From NCBI GenBank assembly GCA_951217055.1, contig OX578277.1, positions 66,434,388 through 66,498,387 of the forward strand: a stretch of DNA of 64,000 bases, read 5' to 3'. Shown one piece after another: positions 20,801 through 30,836 of this stretch. Within the stretch, counting starts at the first letter, position 1; each line of letters starts with the position of its first letter. The stretch is from Gerris lacustris. Its lineage: Eukaryota; Arthropoda; Insecta; Hemiptera; Gerridae. Both the position numbers and the translations under genes were made by a program. Below the pieces are notes generated by a model that was not told the DNA's origin, did not search any database, and was given only the letters and a program-made list of their open reading frames with translations.

Positions 20801-21890
20801 ATCTACAAAAATTGGCTCTATGTTGACTGCTACCACATCTGTAGCACTGGCCTTTTAACGCTTCGAATCCTCTGTCGTGTACCCTATTTGTCGCCTTCTT
20901 CGAGTCATAGTTGCCCCTATCCCATATTTTATTTCTGTCTGATTTACTTACTTGATTCATTCCAGGATTGTTAACTGGATGTGTATCCATCTGCTCATTT
21001 TCCTTCTTTGCTTGTTCAATGGCTATCGCTATTTGTACGAGCTCCTTAAAACCTAACTCCTTCTGTTCTTGTAGTATTTTTGTCCGAATATCTTTGTCCT
21101 TCACTCCCTTAATAAACTGCAATGAGAGTGGTATCTCTGCTACTGATAATCCACATTGACAGACAAACTTACATTTGCTAGCCAACTTGTTTAATTCTGC
21201 AGTGAATCCAGTAATTGTTTCCTCCTGTTTTTGTATCCTACAGCTGAACTCATGATGCCGCGCCCAAATACTCCCTCTTGGTTGTATGTAATTATCTAGC
21301 ATGTCTACTAGATCCTCGTAATTTTTTTCCGTCGGGTTATCCGGCATGCACAACTCGTACAAATTTTGGTGTAACATCGGGTTTAAGGCATGTAATAACG
21401 TATACACCTTCAATTTTGCGTCTGTAATGTTTTTTAAAAACATAAATGTCTTTAACCGTTGTGTAAAATTTTCGAAGGTTTCCTCTTCATGAAATGGTGC
21501 AAAATTTATATTAGAAGTGGTGGCTACATTATTACATAAATTTCCTATTTTATTTTCTTCTTGAAAGCTGTTATGACAGGTCTCCTGTTTCTCTAAATTA
21601 TTTTTTTGTTTACTTAGCTTTGTTTTGACACATATTAGTCTTTCTTCAATTTCAAGTCTTTTTTCGATTTCACTATCTAACTCTTCCTCCTTAATATTCG
21701 CTTCTATACTCTCTTGGGTTTGATTGAAGTTTCTCCAAATGTTTTCTATTTGTTCTAGTCTAGTTATTATTTCTTCTAATACTAAATTTTCTACATGAAT
21801 TTTTTCGGTTTTTGTTAACTGCGCTTTAACCATTGCACTTGATTTTCGTAACTTACCCAAGATTTCTTCAGTTTTATCACTCGTCGCCAT
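17784..21890 (-). CDS. Gypsy-type Gag-Pol polyprotein, single intact ORF
   Basis: About 1368 residues without a stop or frameshift. Domain order: coiled-coil-rich Gag, two CCHC zinc knuckles (CYRCGSSQHRANFC; CKACNKKGHLRVC), aspartic protease (MELDTGAALSS, about residue 435), RT (CTLDLSNAYLHV; FFDD near residue 715), RNase H (about 860), integrase with an HHCC zinc finger and a D,D,E core (IDFAGPT; VSDNGRQFT; NGQAERF). This RT-RNaseH-IN order is Ty3/Gypsy. I chose ATG 21890 over an upstream GTG in the LTR. No env ORF. The RNase H reads LATEVGLGAVLSH where Gypsy proteins normally have Asp in DAS...GAVL, so a catalytic Asp appears missing. Confidence 0.93.
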   Translation of the reverse strand: MATSDKTEEILGKLRKSSAMVKAQLTKTEKIHVENLVLEEIITRLEQIENIWRNFNQTQESIEANIKEEELDSEIEKRLEIEERLICVKTKLSKQKNNLEKQETCHNSFQEENKIGNLCNNVATTSNINFAPFHEEETFENFTQRLKTFMFLKNITDAKLKVYTLLHALNPMLHQNLYELCMPDNPTEKNYEDLVDMLDNYIQPRGSIWARHHEFSCRIQKQEETITGFTAELNKLASKCKFVCQCGLSVAEIPLSLQFIKGVKDKDIRTKILQEQKELGFKELVQIAIAIEQAKKENEQMDTHPVNNPGMNQVSKSDRNKIWDRGNYDSKKATNRVHDRGFEALKGQCYRCGSSQHRANFCRFKEEVCKACNKKGHLRVCLTKRKSQQRQLHQFDEESDEDYREDNRHQINRIQVGKSGRFEVELDIEGKKLMMELDTGAALSSISSYDYDRLGLTNRLWKTNVELKTYTGEVIVPKGVSIVRCKYKDFDFFGKLYVINQKVDPIFGRAWFREVKLDWGEIKMVHSGETTKLDKLLTEFEDVFQPGIGCIPNYKAHLHLTEKAVPTFIKPRQVPFAIKRKVDEEIERLERLGIIAKVEQSEWGPPVVPVIKPNGEVRLCADYKVTLNKMIKDDNYPIPRIDEIFAQMNGGKYFCTLDLSNAYLHVLMDDESARLQAISSQKGIYKVNRLMFGVKVAPALWNKFMGKVLQGLEGVQSFFDDIIIQGRTIEELLSRLKQVLQQMRVYNLRINREKSKFCQTSIKYLGHIIDKDGLHKTGEKIEALLKAKRPENQGELRTFIGIANYYNRFISNLATLLHPMNKLLQKNQEFKWSDECERSFKRVIKEITSDRVLTHFDPTLPLVLATEVGLGAVLSHRYKDGTEKPIAFASRSLSKSEARYSQIDKEATGIYWGIKKCFPYIYGRKFILITDHKPLVSIFDPHRTLPTVTATRMFNYAHFLSGFDYKVEFRRTTEHANADYLSRFPYEQSVANKEDESSTFHIKQIEMMPVNKKEIRRETEKDEYLGVIKNRLEEGKSLREIGLKDNEYSLQDGCVFRGMRIVVPIKLQPRVMMALHEGHVGMVKMKALAWSYCYWKNIDKHIEEMVGEFKRCCLKKSEPVQEKHHPWEATEAPWYRIHIDFAGPTNGRYYFIVVDAYSKWVEALPTTSTTSEWCIKQLRRIFTVFGIPYVLVSDNGRQFTSEKFEGFLKQFNINHKLTAPYQPASNGQAERFVQTVKKGIQAMETDPGDIGSKLDILLTQLRKVPNITGESAYHLMFGRVIRTKLDLMVAEEGHKQTGERISVKRKFDVGDRVQVRNYQVNGEKWKFGNVIKCEGTHHYLVKIDREEGLIWRRHLDQIRTTKSINSYK

Positions 21891-22003
21891 TGTTGGATAC
21901 ACACACAAACAATATAGTACATAAACTATACTTTAATATTACAACTAAATCTAATATACATTTTTATCGGAACACAACATAACAACTATTTGTAAGAATT
22001 AAT
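21891..22003 (-). repeat. 5' LTR of the Gypsy element (113 bp)
   Basis: Identical by eye to 17689-17801, suggesting a recent insertion. On the minus strand it ends ...CCAACA and is followed by A then TGGCGACGAGTGA, which looks like a tRNA primer-binding site and overlaps the Gag-Pol ATG. Such a short LTR and absent leader are unusual. Confidence 0.8.
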
Positions 22004-22304
22004 AAAATGTCAGTGTTGTCAGTTACCTGTCACATACATGTCACTAATCTTTTAGAATTTACTCTATTTACGCGTACCAACACATTACTGCACCATCTAA
22101 TAAAATCTTTATTTATTTAGACATCTTACCTCCATTCTCATTTGAATAATTATAGATATTTTAAGTGTGCTGAACAGACTGACTTCCACAGCACAGGGCA
22201 TCCACCCTCTAGTGGAAGTTATTATTCCTAAATGTTAAGAATAGTCAAAAATTGTATTTCATTATAAATAAAGGAATTTATTATTTAAAAAAAAAAAAAA
22301 AAAA
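22004..22304 (+). mobile_element. Probable LINE 3' UTR continuation with AATAAA and poly(A)
   Basis: On the plus strand this non-coding stretch ends with aataaa (22267-22272) and an 18-base A run (22287-22304), like the tail of a retroposed transcript. The plus-strand LINE ORF ends at 17603 and its 3' UTR would be cut by the Gypsy element at 17689-22003, so this block is the natural continuation. That link is inferred from position and orientation only. Confidence 0.5.
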
Positions 22305-22796
22305 CATAAAGTCATGTTGCTATAGAAACGAGAGAGTATTTTTATTCGGCCTCTGGAATCGTTTCAGATGCCAAGTTCAGTTGAGTTTTAAGCTCGGTCT
22401 AGCTGCAACCCAGGAATGAACAACCTGTCATCCTGGAGTGGCCACTCTGGAGAAATGCTATTAGGTAATATAACTGCCTTTACCTAATAATCGTTCCCAG
22501 TTATATTACACCAACGCCGCGCCGTTTAGATTTTTTTCACTTAGATTCATTCTTCAAACGAGAACACAACAATAATAGATAAATAGGCTCACTTCGGTAA
22601 ATTAAGAATAACATTTTAAGAAGACCATAAAAATCATGTTTATATTTAAAACTAAAATAACATAATTTTAACCTAGAAAACCCTTGGTTGATTTACATAG
22701 ATTCGTTTTAAAGGGTGTGATTGAAACAAATGAGTTTAATATGTATAAAAGATAAAAGTAGATAAAGTATAATATTAAGGTAATATTAGGTAAGAT
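22305..22796. other. Non-coding stretch, likely includes repo 3' UTR
   Basis: Lies just downstream of the repo stop on the minus strand. ATTAAA (minus) occurs about 60 bases after the stop (near 22735) and could serve as a polyadenylation signal. A short inverted repeat (taggtaatataactg ... cagttatatta) lies at about 22463-22508. No ORF. Confidence 0.4.
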
Positions 22797-23173
22797 TTAA
22801 TTGTTAAAATTGATAGGAGAGAGTAAGCTGTCTGTGTGGGGGTCAAGGTGTCCCTCTTCCTTGACCGCGAGGAAGCAGAAACCCAAGTTAGCCTTGTCTA
22901 AATCTCCATGATGAGGCTGCATTTCATGTGAGTAGTCATGTTTATCCTGAGGAGGGGTAGCTGATGTATGTGGTATACCGTCCATTGGAACCGAATAATC
23001 CTCTTGGAGGAAGTCTGGTCTTGTGTACAGTTCATACTGGGTGGATGCGTAATTTGGTATGGGCTGAGGTTGAGCTAGCTCGTAACTGTAAGAAGCCCAT
23101 GGGTCGCTTGTACTGGCCAGACTGCAGTTACCGTAGCCTCCAGTTAATCCACTACCCCCAGCACTAGGTGAAC
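22797..23173 (-). CDS. repo: Repo, exon 5 (C-terminal exon)
   Basis: Final coding exon of the glial homeobox gene, 124 codons plus stop (TAA 22799-22797). It starts after a polypyrimidine-AG acceptor (TTTGTTTCAG on the minus strand) and needs one base from exon 4, which exon 4 supplies (codon GGT). The peptide is rich in Gly, Ser, Pro, Tyr and acidic residues (SPSAGGSGLTGGYGN; DPWASYSYEL; KEEGHLDPHTDSLLSPINFN), as expected of a transcription-factor C-terminus. No signal peptide or membrane segment. It sits about 7.5 kb from exon 4; joining them is supported by phase, so an intervening exon is possible but not required. Confidence 0.72.
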
Positions 23174-23454
23174 CTGAAACAAACATAAAATCGATCTTAA
23201 TGTTTATCTTTTTAAAAATTATATTTGACATTGGTCCAAGAGAACATCAAACCTAAAATGTCAATATTAAGCTTTTAGACAGACCACCTGGATCCAAATG
23301 TTGGGTTACAGAATACTTGAGTTTAATAACTTTTACACATATTTGCCTTATTTCTAAAACAAAAAAAATATTCACAATAATTTTATGGAACATAAACTGT
23401 ATTTTTTAAGTATTTGGGACATTTTTCAAGGATATTTTTGATAACTAACTAGCG

Positions 23455-23600
23455 AACTGCCCAGTGACGGATCTAGGCTTTCCGGCGCCCGGGCAAGCTT
23501 TTTTTCGCCCCCCCCCCCCCCCCCCCCAATCTCCGTTTTTTACGACGTGAAAAACGTACTTGAAAAAAAGAAAGAAAGAAAAAAAAAAAAAAAAATTGAC
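23455..23600. repeat. Low-complexity poly-C and GAAA/A tracts beside a repeat fragment
   Basis: cagtgacggatctaggcttt followed by gcgcccgggcaagc, a C run (about 23509-23527) and a GAAAG/A tract (to about 23595). The first part resembles the eroded end of a transposon; gcgcccggg also occurs near 26646-26660, so 23455-26660 may be one composite element. Confidence 0.5.
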
Positions 23601-23689
23601 GGTGATATTGCAATAAACACTCCACAATCGTAAATGTTATAATAACCAGTCATATTATTCATAAAGCTACCCCTTCCTCAAAACAATTA

Positions 23690-25640
23690 TTCCCTAATTG
23701 AAAAAGACAACGTCTTTGGAGAAGTTTAAATTTGAATTATTCTATTGTCTTCTTAACGTCATACTCTTCCCTCAATCCTACATATTTGCTTTCACGCTGT
23801 AAGAGTTACCATTCCAATCCTTAGAGAGAACTTAGGATGTGGTCTATTATTTGAAACCTTGTCTCTGGTGTCCATTCAATACTTTCCTCTTTATATATTT
23901 TATCAGCCATCCTTTTCTTTTTTTCGTTTACGCACCTCTTTAAATTGATTATCAATGTTAAGGCCTTCAGCTATGGTCTTAGCTTCAGTGACTGCATCTT
24001 TTGCATTATTTTCCCTAGTTTAATGTGTGGAGTTTAATATAGTTTCCTCCTGTATAAGGCGGTAAATGTAGATCTGATTGAGCAATTGTGATAATATCTT
24101 TTTTCTGGAGGAGTTTGTTGACTATGTCAATCCTAGTTAGCTCCTTGAACCAGAAGCAAGAAAATATCACAAATTCAAAAGTGCAAATACTTTTTAAAAG
24201 ACTCCTAGCTTCTGGTTTTGTTTCAGAACTTGAAATCAAACATGCTACCATATCATTTAAAGCAGTAATAATTCCTCTAAGATGCTTGTTTAATAATACT
24301 ATTAATTAACTATTACAGCTTCCCGCTTTGTTGACCACCTAGTTCCGCTCTGTAGCTTAAGAGAGTTCGGTATGTTTTTGAGCAAAACTTCCCCACCTAT
24401 TAGTTGATCCTGCTAAAAACGAATAAAGACAATTTAAAACTACAAAGTTAGTTTCTGCTTCATGAGTGGAGCTCGCAGCATTGACCCCAATTAATTTTAG
24501 TGAATGCGCAGCACGCAGGGTACGAAGTAAGCAAGAGCATTATTTTTATTTTCCTGCAAACGGGGTTGAACACCTTTATACTTTCCAGCCATGTTAGCAC
24601 CATTGTCATATAAATGCCCTCCACAGATCTTAAAATCCAAACCATTACTTTTGAGTTTTTTGGTTATTACTTCAGAAAGTGCCACCTGTCTTCTAAATAG
24701 CTGTGAAAAAACCAATTAAATTCTCGCAAATCTCAGGCCCGCACTTAAGTTTGCGTACCTAATGACTTGAGACATTTGCTCCAAGTGGCTAACATCAGGG
24801 GTACAATCAAACATGACAGAGAAATACTTTGCTTCTCTTAAGTCACTCAGAATTTTCCCTCTTACTTTTGTTGCAATGATATCCAAAAACTCGTTGGATA
24901 TTGTGCAAAAAGTGGATGACCTTTTTTAGGGCGGATTATGTGTTCTCGTGCCACGGTTCTAAAAACCGATTTGAAAACAGGAAAAAAACAAAATGTATAT
25001 ATTATATAGAAAAATGTAATTGTAAATGTTCTTCAATAAATGGCAATTATTATTATTATTATTATTATTATTATGTGTTCTCGTAGTTGGGGTGTGGTAT
25101 CGAGAGAATAAGTCAATGGTGTTTAAGAGCTTAAAGTAAGTCACTCTAAGACTAAGAAGAAGAGACTAAGCGAAGTCACGCTGTTTAAGAACTTTCCACT
25201 GCTGGGATCACCAAAGTCAAGGCTTTCATCCGATCCTAGAAAAGCACTGCCTAGATAGGCCAAATGCATAATTACATCAAGAACGGCATATAAAACTGAC
25301 TTCCAGCGATTCTCTTCCTGTGATATTTGTTCCTGTAGTTTTTTGTCAATTCCTCCTTTATTTAGAGAAACCTCTAATGTTTTCCAAGAACAAAAACTTT
25401 TTTTGTATTTTTCGTGTTCTGGAATTTTTTTATTTAACTTCTTCCACTACGTGAGATCTTCCTCCTTAGCCTGCTCTGAAAATACTTTGCACGAATAGGT
25501 GACTAGAAATTCCCTATTACCAAGCGTAATCCTTTCCTTTCTGCGAATTATTCTATTGTAATAAAATTCTTATTCTAATCTCCTCAACCATAGCAAGTTC
25601 CTCCGTTTTACCGCCGACGGATTTATATCCCCAACCGCGT
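23690..25640 (-). pseudogene. hAT-type transposase (DUF4371/ZMYM1-like) pseudogene
   Basis: On the minus strand, broken frames carry a recognisable hAT transposase of the ZMYM1-like/DUF4371 group: a N-terminal part near 25200-25450, then NEFLDIIATKVRGKILSDLR, AKYFSVMFDCTPDVSHLEQM (about 24900-24760), SNGLDFKICGGHLYDNGANM (about 24650-24590), GKYKGVQPRLQENKNN and a C-terminal part (ETKPEARSLL, about 24210). Stops, frameshifts and an inserted retroposon (24950-25069) interrupt it. Such genes catalyse cut-and-paste transposition in the nucleus. This one is inactive. Confidence 0.75.
24950..25069 (+). mobile_element. Short (ATT)n-tailed retroposon with 15-bp target duplication
   Basis: A ~120-bp insertion with the exact 15-bp duplication attatgtgttctcgt on each side (24935-24949 and 25070-25084). 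The 3' end is an (ATT) microsatellite (about 25047-25069). The insertion splits the hAT pseudogene. It is probably a SINE or the 3' tip of a LINE that uses a simple-repeat tail rather than poly(A). Confidence 0.75.
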
Positions 25641-25779
25641 TTACCTGCTCAAACCACCCACCCCCCAAGATGCAGAATATGTATAATGATATTTCTTTTT
25701 TTTGCGAATCCTCTTAAAAATTTTCAATTTTGGAGTCACATCAAAAAATTAAAATTGAAAATTCATATGACTAAGTTCA

Positions 25780-26530
25780 ATGCTGCGGCCTTGCTGATTT
25801 CCTGTTGCTCCAAGGGCGCCCTTCTTCAAATTCATTTAGTAAACTATAATAGGTGTTTAATTAACCCATTCAATTGCATTATTTTCCAAAACTTTTTTTT
25901 ATTTCTTGGCGTCCTTGCTGATTCCTCTCGCTCCAAAGGTGCCCTACGCAAGACTATAACAATAACAGCTACACACTTTGCAAGTATTAGCGAATATATA
26001 AATATTTCAGTAATTACTGGATTAATTGAGATGGGTTTCCAATCTTGTTTGATACTGGGCGCCCTCGATAATATCTGTTGTTCTAATGGCGCCCTTTGTC
26101 AAATTCATTTAGTCGACTTTAAAAGATGTAAATTAATCCATTCAATTTGAATTATTTTCTAAATATTATGTTCCTTGGCACCCTTACTCCAAAGGCGCCC
26201 TTAGACTATAGCAATAACAGTTACACACTTTGCAAATCAGCGAAAATATAAATATTTCAGTAATTACTGGATTAATTGAGATGAGTTTTCAATCTTGTTT
26301 GATACTGGGCGCCCTCGATAATATCCGTTGTTCTAATGGCGCCCTTTATCAAATTCATTTAGTCGACTTTAAAAGGAGTAAATTAATCCATTGAATTTGA
26401 ATTACTTTCCAAATATTATGTTCCTTGGCGCCCTGGATCCAGAGGCACCCTAATCCTAAGACTATAGCAATAACAGTTACACACTTTTTGTTCTAATGGC
26501 GCCCTTTGTCAAATCGTTCAAAAAATTAAA
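25780..26530. repeat. ~250-bp imperfect tandem repeat rich in GGCGCC
   Basis: gatactgggcgccctcgata occurs at about 26051 and 26301 (spacing 250). Related units (ggcgccctttgtcaaattca; gcaataacagttacacactt) occur from about 25800 to 26520, giving roughly 3.5 copies. The 154-codon frame at 25686-26150 is made of this repeat and shows no known domain. Confidence 0.7.
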
Positions 26531-27549
26531 CATGGAAATGAAATAGGGAACACTTTTAATATTTCGTCTGGCTTCCTTTCTGGGGGCGTTTTACGCCAAT
26601 TTTAGCATTTGTACTTTATTATTTGCAGTACAAAAAACTCCAACCCGGCGCCCGGGGCAGGCTGAATTGAACAAAACATCAGAATTTCTTAAAATCGGAT
26701 AAGTACTTTTAAAGATATATACAGGTATAAAGAAGTATACATTTATCAATAAAGGTGAAATTAATAATTTAATTTCACTTTTTAATTTTAATCACTTTTC
26801 ACTTTAATTTCATTTTTTTCTTATTAATTTATTTCAAGGTGGCCAGACGGTGAAATTAAGATGGGACCATCTGTGGAGATTAATTAACACACCATACAAA
26901 TTTCTAAAAAATCACAATTACAAAAATTAAAAGACAATTACTTTTAAATATACAGGTATTATTAATGTGTGTATGTGGAAGGAGTAACCAAGGGGCAAAA
27001 GGTTGGAATTTGATGGAACCAACAACGGACTGATTATGAACTACCTACCATCCAAATTTAATTTAAATCGGACGAGTAGTTTTTAAGATATTATGGTTGG
27101 TTCACAAAAATTGAGCGTTAAACAGACTGACCGACAGTCCACCAAAATTCAGTCAGACCAAAAATGTCCACTGATGACTAAATCGGATTTCTGTCTCGTC
27201 ATTTTTGAAATTGAAGACAAAAAATTCACGTTCTTCTCAGAACGAACACACAGAAGCTTTAGGAGACTGGATAGGAATTCGTTTCAAACATCAAGGAACT
27301 ATTTTGGTTTCATCTCTGTCTGTGGTTCTGCGTTGGTTGGTGTGTCGTTCTTTTCAGACCGACAAAATGGTATTTATTATTTTTTTGGCGAACATATCTT
27401 AAAAACTACTTTGATTCTTCTGAGTTTGATTAAATTTGGGTGATAGGTCAAAATTAGCCCAATGTTGGTCTCATATTAACGTCAACTGTCTGCACACATT
27501 TAATATTAAATACAAATTAGGGTGTCCCACTAGGAGTCGAAACAAAAGT

Positions 27550-28720
27550 AGACTGCCAAGTGGTGTGGCACAAAGCTTCTTGCATCCTAACACGTACTTT
27601 ATTGATTTTATGCTTATACAAACTACAATTGTCTAATTTGTTTTTGTTTAATTGTTTCCCCCATTTTGCTTCCGAGCTTACCAAGGGTAACGGAAGCTAT
27701 GTGATCGTTCTGGAGAACGACAAATTTTTAGGTCTCCGATTTTAAAAATGCAAAGACAGAAATCCGTTTTAGACAACAGGGATCATTTTTGGTTCCGTGT
27801 CTGTCTGTCGGTCTGTCGTTAGATTTTTGCGAACCAACGTATCATAAAAACTACACGTCTAATTTTAACGAAATTTGGGTGATAGGTCATGAGTAGCCCA
27901 TTGTTGGTCCCATATAAGTTTCAACTTTCTACGCTCATTTGTTTCTCTTCCACATGCGCACAAACATACATTTATTTACACCTATAGCTTCCAAAGTACT
28001 TATCTGATTTGTATGAAACTTTTATAGTTTATCGAAAGTAGCCCGCAGATAGCCCCAGATTACTTTGACCCGTATGCGCTCTTTAACTTTTGCTTAATTG
28101 ATACTTTAATTCAAGTAAAAAATCAAAACAAATTTGACAGATTAAGAAAACAGGGGAAACAATTAAACAAATTTGACAATAATGGCTTGTAAAACCATAA
28201 AATCAAAAAGTACGTGATAGCATGCGAGGAAGCTATGTGCCACACCAATTGGCAGTCTATTTTTTAATCTGTTAAAATTGTTTTGATTCATTACATGAAT
28301 TAAAGCATTAATATTGCATAAGTTAAAAAGCGCAGACAGTTCAATTAATCTGTAGCTCTCTGCGGGTTACTTTCGATAAACTATAAAAGTTTCATGCAAA
28401 TCAGATAAGTGCTTTTGAAGCTATAGATGTAAATAAATGTATGTTTGTGCGCATGTGAAAGAGAAAAAAATAGAAGGTTGAAACTTATATGGGACCAACA
28501 ATGGGCTACTCATGACCTACCACCCAAATTTCGTTAAAATTGGACGTGTAGTTTTTATGATACGTTGGTTCGCAAAAATCTAACGACAGACCGACAGACA
28601 GACACGGAACCAAAAATGACCCCTGTTGTCTAAAACGGATTTCTGTCTTGTAATTTTTGAAATATTTTTGTTCTTCAGAACGATCACTTCCGTTACCTTC
28701 AGTAAGCTCGGAAGCATAAT
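27550..28720. repeat. Large interleaved inverted repeat (arms ~110 and ~460 bp)
   Basis: 27550-27662 (agactgccaa... to ...aattgtttcccc) is repeated inverted at about 28150-28258. 27663-28140 (ttgcttccgagcttaccaag ... caaaacaaatttgacag) is repeated inverted at about 28262-28718. The order is a, b, a', b'. The pieces belong to families also seen at 38708, 59583 and 60870. It lies in repo intron 4, so the pre-mRNA would contain a long imperfect hairpin. Confidence 0.75.
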
Positions 28721-29270
28721 TGTTTTATTAAGCCTATATCTTTAAAAGAAATGATCCGATTTTGAAGAAATTTTGAGGGTTTGTCGAAAGTAGCCCACAG
28801 AAGATGGTTCCATATTAATTTCAACCGAGTGTGCAAATTGAATATTGCTTAAAAGTAAGTGTGACCCCACTGGGAATCGAAATAGATATTAATCTCATTT
28901 GACAATAATAGAATGCAAGGAAGCTATTGGAAGACTATTTGATATAAATGCATAAAATGTTCATCTGATATTTTGTTAATAACACATGTTTCTTGAAAAG
29001 TACTCATCTGATATTTAGAAAGTAGCCCACAGATAAGTAGGTCTATATTAATTTCAACCGTCTCCCATTATAAACTTTTTCTAAATGATAGTTTTATTCG
29101 TTTAAAATATTCAAACAATTTTTACAGATGTTTTTAAAAAAAAGTCCAGTCATGGCACCATGACTTAATGAGCGAATTTTCAAAGAAATCTGCGTTTTAT
29201 CGGCTTATGATAATATAGGAAAATTTTGGTTTAGAATTAGCTCGGATGAAAAAAAAAAATTTGGGACACA
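28721..29270. other. Repeat-derived non-coding stretch
   Basis: Contains further diverged pieces (agtagcccacag-like) of the families in the preceding inverted repeat. No gene seen. Confidence 0.4.
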
Positions 29271-29400
29271 GGGGTACGGGGTACAAAAGTCAAAATAGTA
29301 TTTACCCTTCAAGATGCATGTCGTTGGAAAGCTCTTTAAGAGTACAGTAATTGTTGTTATTTACACTTTTATCATATTTTCACATAAAAGGGGGGAAAAA
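29270..29400 (-). repeat. Inverted copy of the 5831/6351 repeat family
   Basis: acaggggtacggggtacaaa, gacttttgtacc-like and gtcgttggaaagctctttaa sequences match the reverse complement of about 6040-6125, with substitutions. Confidence 0.6.
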
Positions 29401-29573
29401 TGGAAAAAACACGTTTTTATGCTATTTTTGGCCCTAAATTGTAAAAATTTGACCCCTAAATGAACTCCAGAAATTCTGGCCAACGAACTCATCCTTTCTT
29501 TTGATATTATTGACATTTTAAAATTTGTTTGAAATTTTTAAGTGCATCCTAAGGGGAGATATCGTCTGGAGTG

Positions 29574-29632
29574 ACACATATATACATACATATATACATA
29601 CATATATACATACATATATACATACATACATA
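29574..29632. repeat. (ATACATACATAT)n minisatellite
   Basis: About four copies of a 14-bp tatatacatacata unit. Confidence 0.85.
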
Positions 29633-30627
29633 AAAAAAAGTGTTAAATTTTAGGAATCGATTCAGAATGGTCTGAAACGGATTTCCATGGAAAAATTTTT
29701 AAAAAATTCGCATTACAAAAATTTTGAAGCCATTGCAATAGCGTAATTTTCTTTGAAAATTCGCTAAAAGGCGAAAATAATTAAATAAATTATACAATAT
29801 TGGGTCATAACAGTAAAACATCTTTAAAGTATGCGAGAAAGCTATGTACCACACTCATTGGCAGACTAAATTCGTTTCAAACAAATGAAATACCAAAGCC
29901 TTGTTATTTAGTAGGCTCAATGTAGAATTAATTATCATCATGAACATGGAAGCCACGAAAATGTGCAAAGATGACTCTTAAAAACTAGAACAAGAAAAGG
30001 TTTAATTTATAACGTCTCGATCAAACGTCTTTGTTCACGTCTTAAGTGGCATCACTTGATTGACAGAGGTTGGACAACTCTAAAATATCACAGTGCCTAC
30101 GCGTGATCACTATGCAGACCCAAGTTCATATTTATAAAACATATAATCATATATGTATTGTATATTTTATTCAGGCGTATATGACCAAGAGGTCGAATAC
30201 CCTTATAAAACATTGAATAAATGTATATTATCTTTGCCATGTCAATTCTCGTTGACGTTCTAATATCTCGTGATAATGTTATATTTGTAAACGTCAAAGA
30301 AAGGGAATATATTATAATGATCCCCATGTATTGTAGGTATATATTGATTATATATTAATCATCTAATACGATTTATTTTAATTCAAGCAGCTAACTGGAA
30401 AATAAATATGTTGTTGGGAAGCCTTAGTTCCCCCATTGCTCTGATCTGATGTAACACCAGAATATATACACATGTATATATAGATATACATGTATATTTG
30501 AATATATCCTTGATGATTACCAATGATGTTTATTATTATCAAAGATATCTACAGTTAAGATTTGCTGAAAAATTCTTAATAGTTCTAAAACATTCATGAT
30601 TAACGTAATAGAGAACATGAAACACAC

Positions 30628-30836
30628 CAGTATGGGGTAGAGGTGGGAGGTATCCAGTCTTCCTTGGTGGCTCCCTCTTGCGCCACTTTGCTCTACGATT
30701 TTGAAACCAAACCTGAACTCTTGATTCGCTCAGATTTAATTTAATTGCTAACTCCTCGCGAGCGAAGACATCTGGATAAGGGGCGTTTTCGAAAGCCCGT
30801 TCTAATTGTTCCAATTGATATGCCGTAAATGTCGTC
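30628..30836 (-). CDS. repo: Repo, exon 4 (homeodomain)
   Basis: Carries almost the whole homeodomain of Repo, the nuclear transcription factor that specifies and maintains insect glia. After a TTGCAG acceptor it reads [52 protein letters not shown] and then PPRKTGYL. Q50 and the invariant W48, F49, N51 and R53 are present. The EPPRKTGY extension right after helix 3 is the mark of Repo rather than Arx, Rax or other paired-like proteins. Exon phase: it completes an AG|G Arg codon from exon 3 and leaves one G for exon 5 at a CTG|GTGTGT donor. Reading through the donor adds 30-odd unrelated residues and a stop at about 30539. Confidence 0.92.

Larger units (their letters stand above)
23174..30627 (-). 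other. repo: Repo intron 4, filled with transposon remains
   Basis: 7.45-kb intron between the homeodomain exon and the C-terminal exon. Contents are listed separately: a poly-C/A tract, a hAT/DUF4371 pseudogene with an inserted retroposon, a GGCGCC tandem repeat, a large inverted repeat, a microsatellite. Donor is CTG|GTGTGT (30627-30622) and acceptor TTTCAG. The parts at 23541-23690, 26531-27549 and 29640-30627 hold no gene I can see. Confidence 0.6.

Noticed and set aside
25686..26150. 154-codon plus-strand frame
   Set aside because: It lies in the GGCGCC tandem repeat and has no domain.
30539..30627. Read-through end of the repo homeodomain frame as the true C-terminus
   Set aside because: A usable donor and an in-phase exon at 22797-23173 with transcription-factor-like composition give a better model; the read-through residues look intronic.
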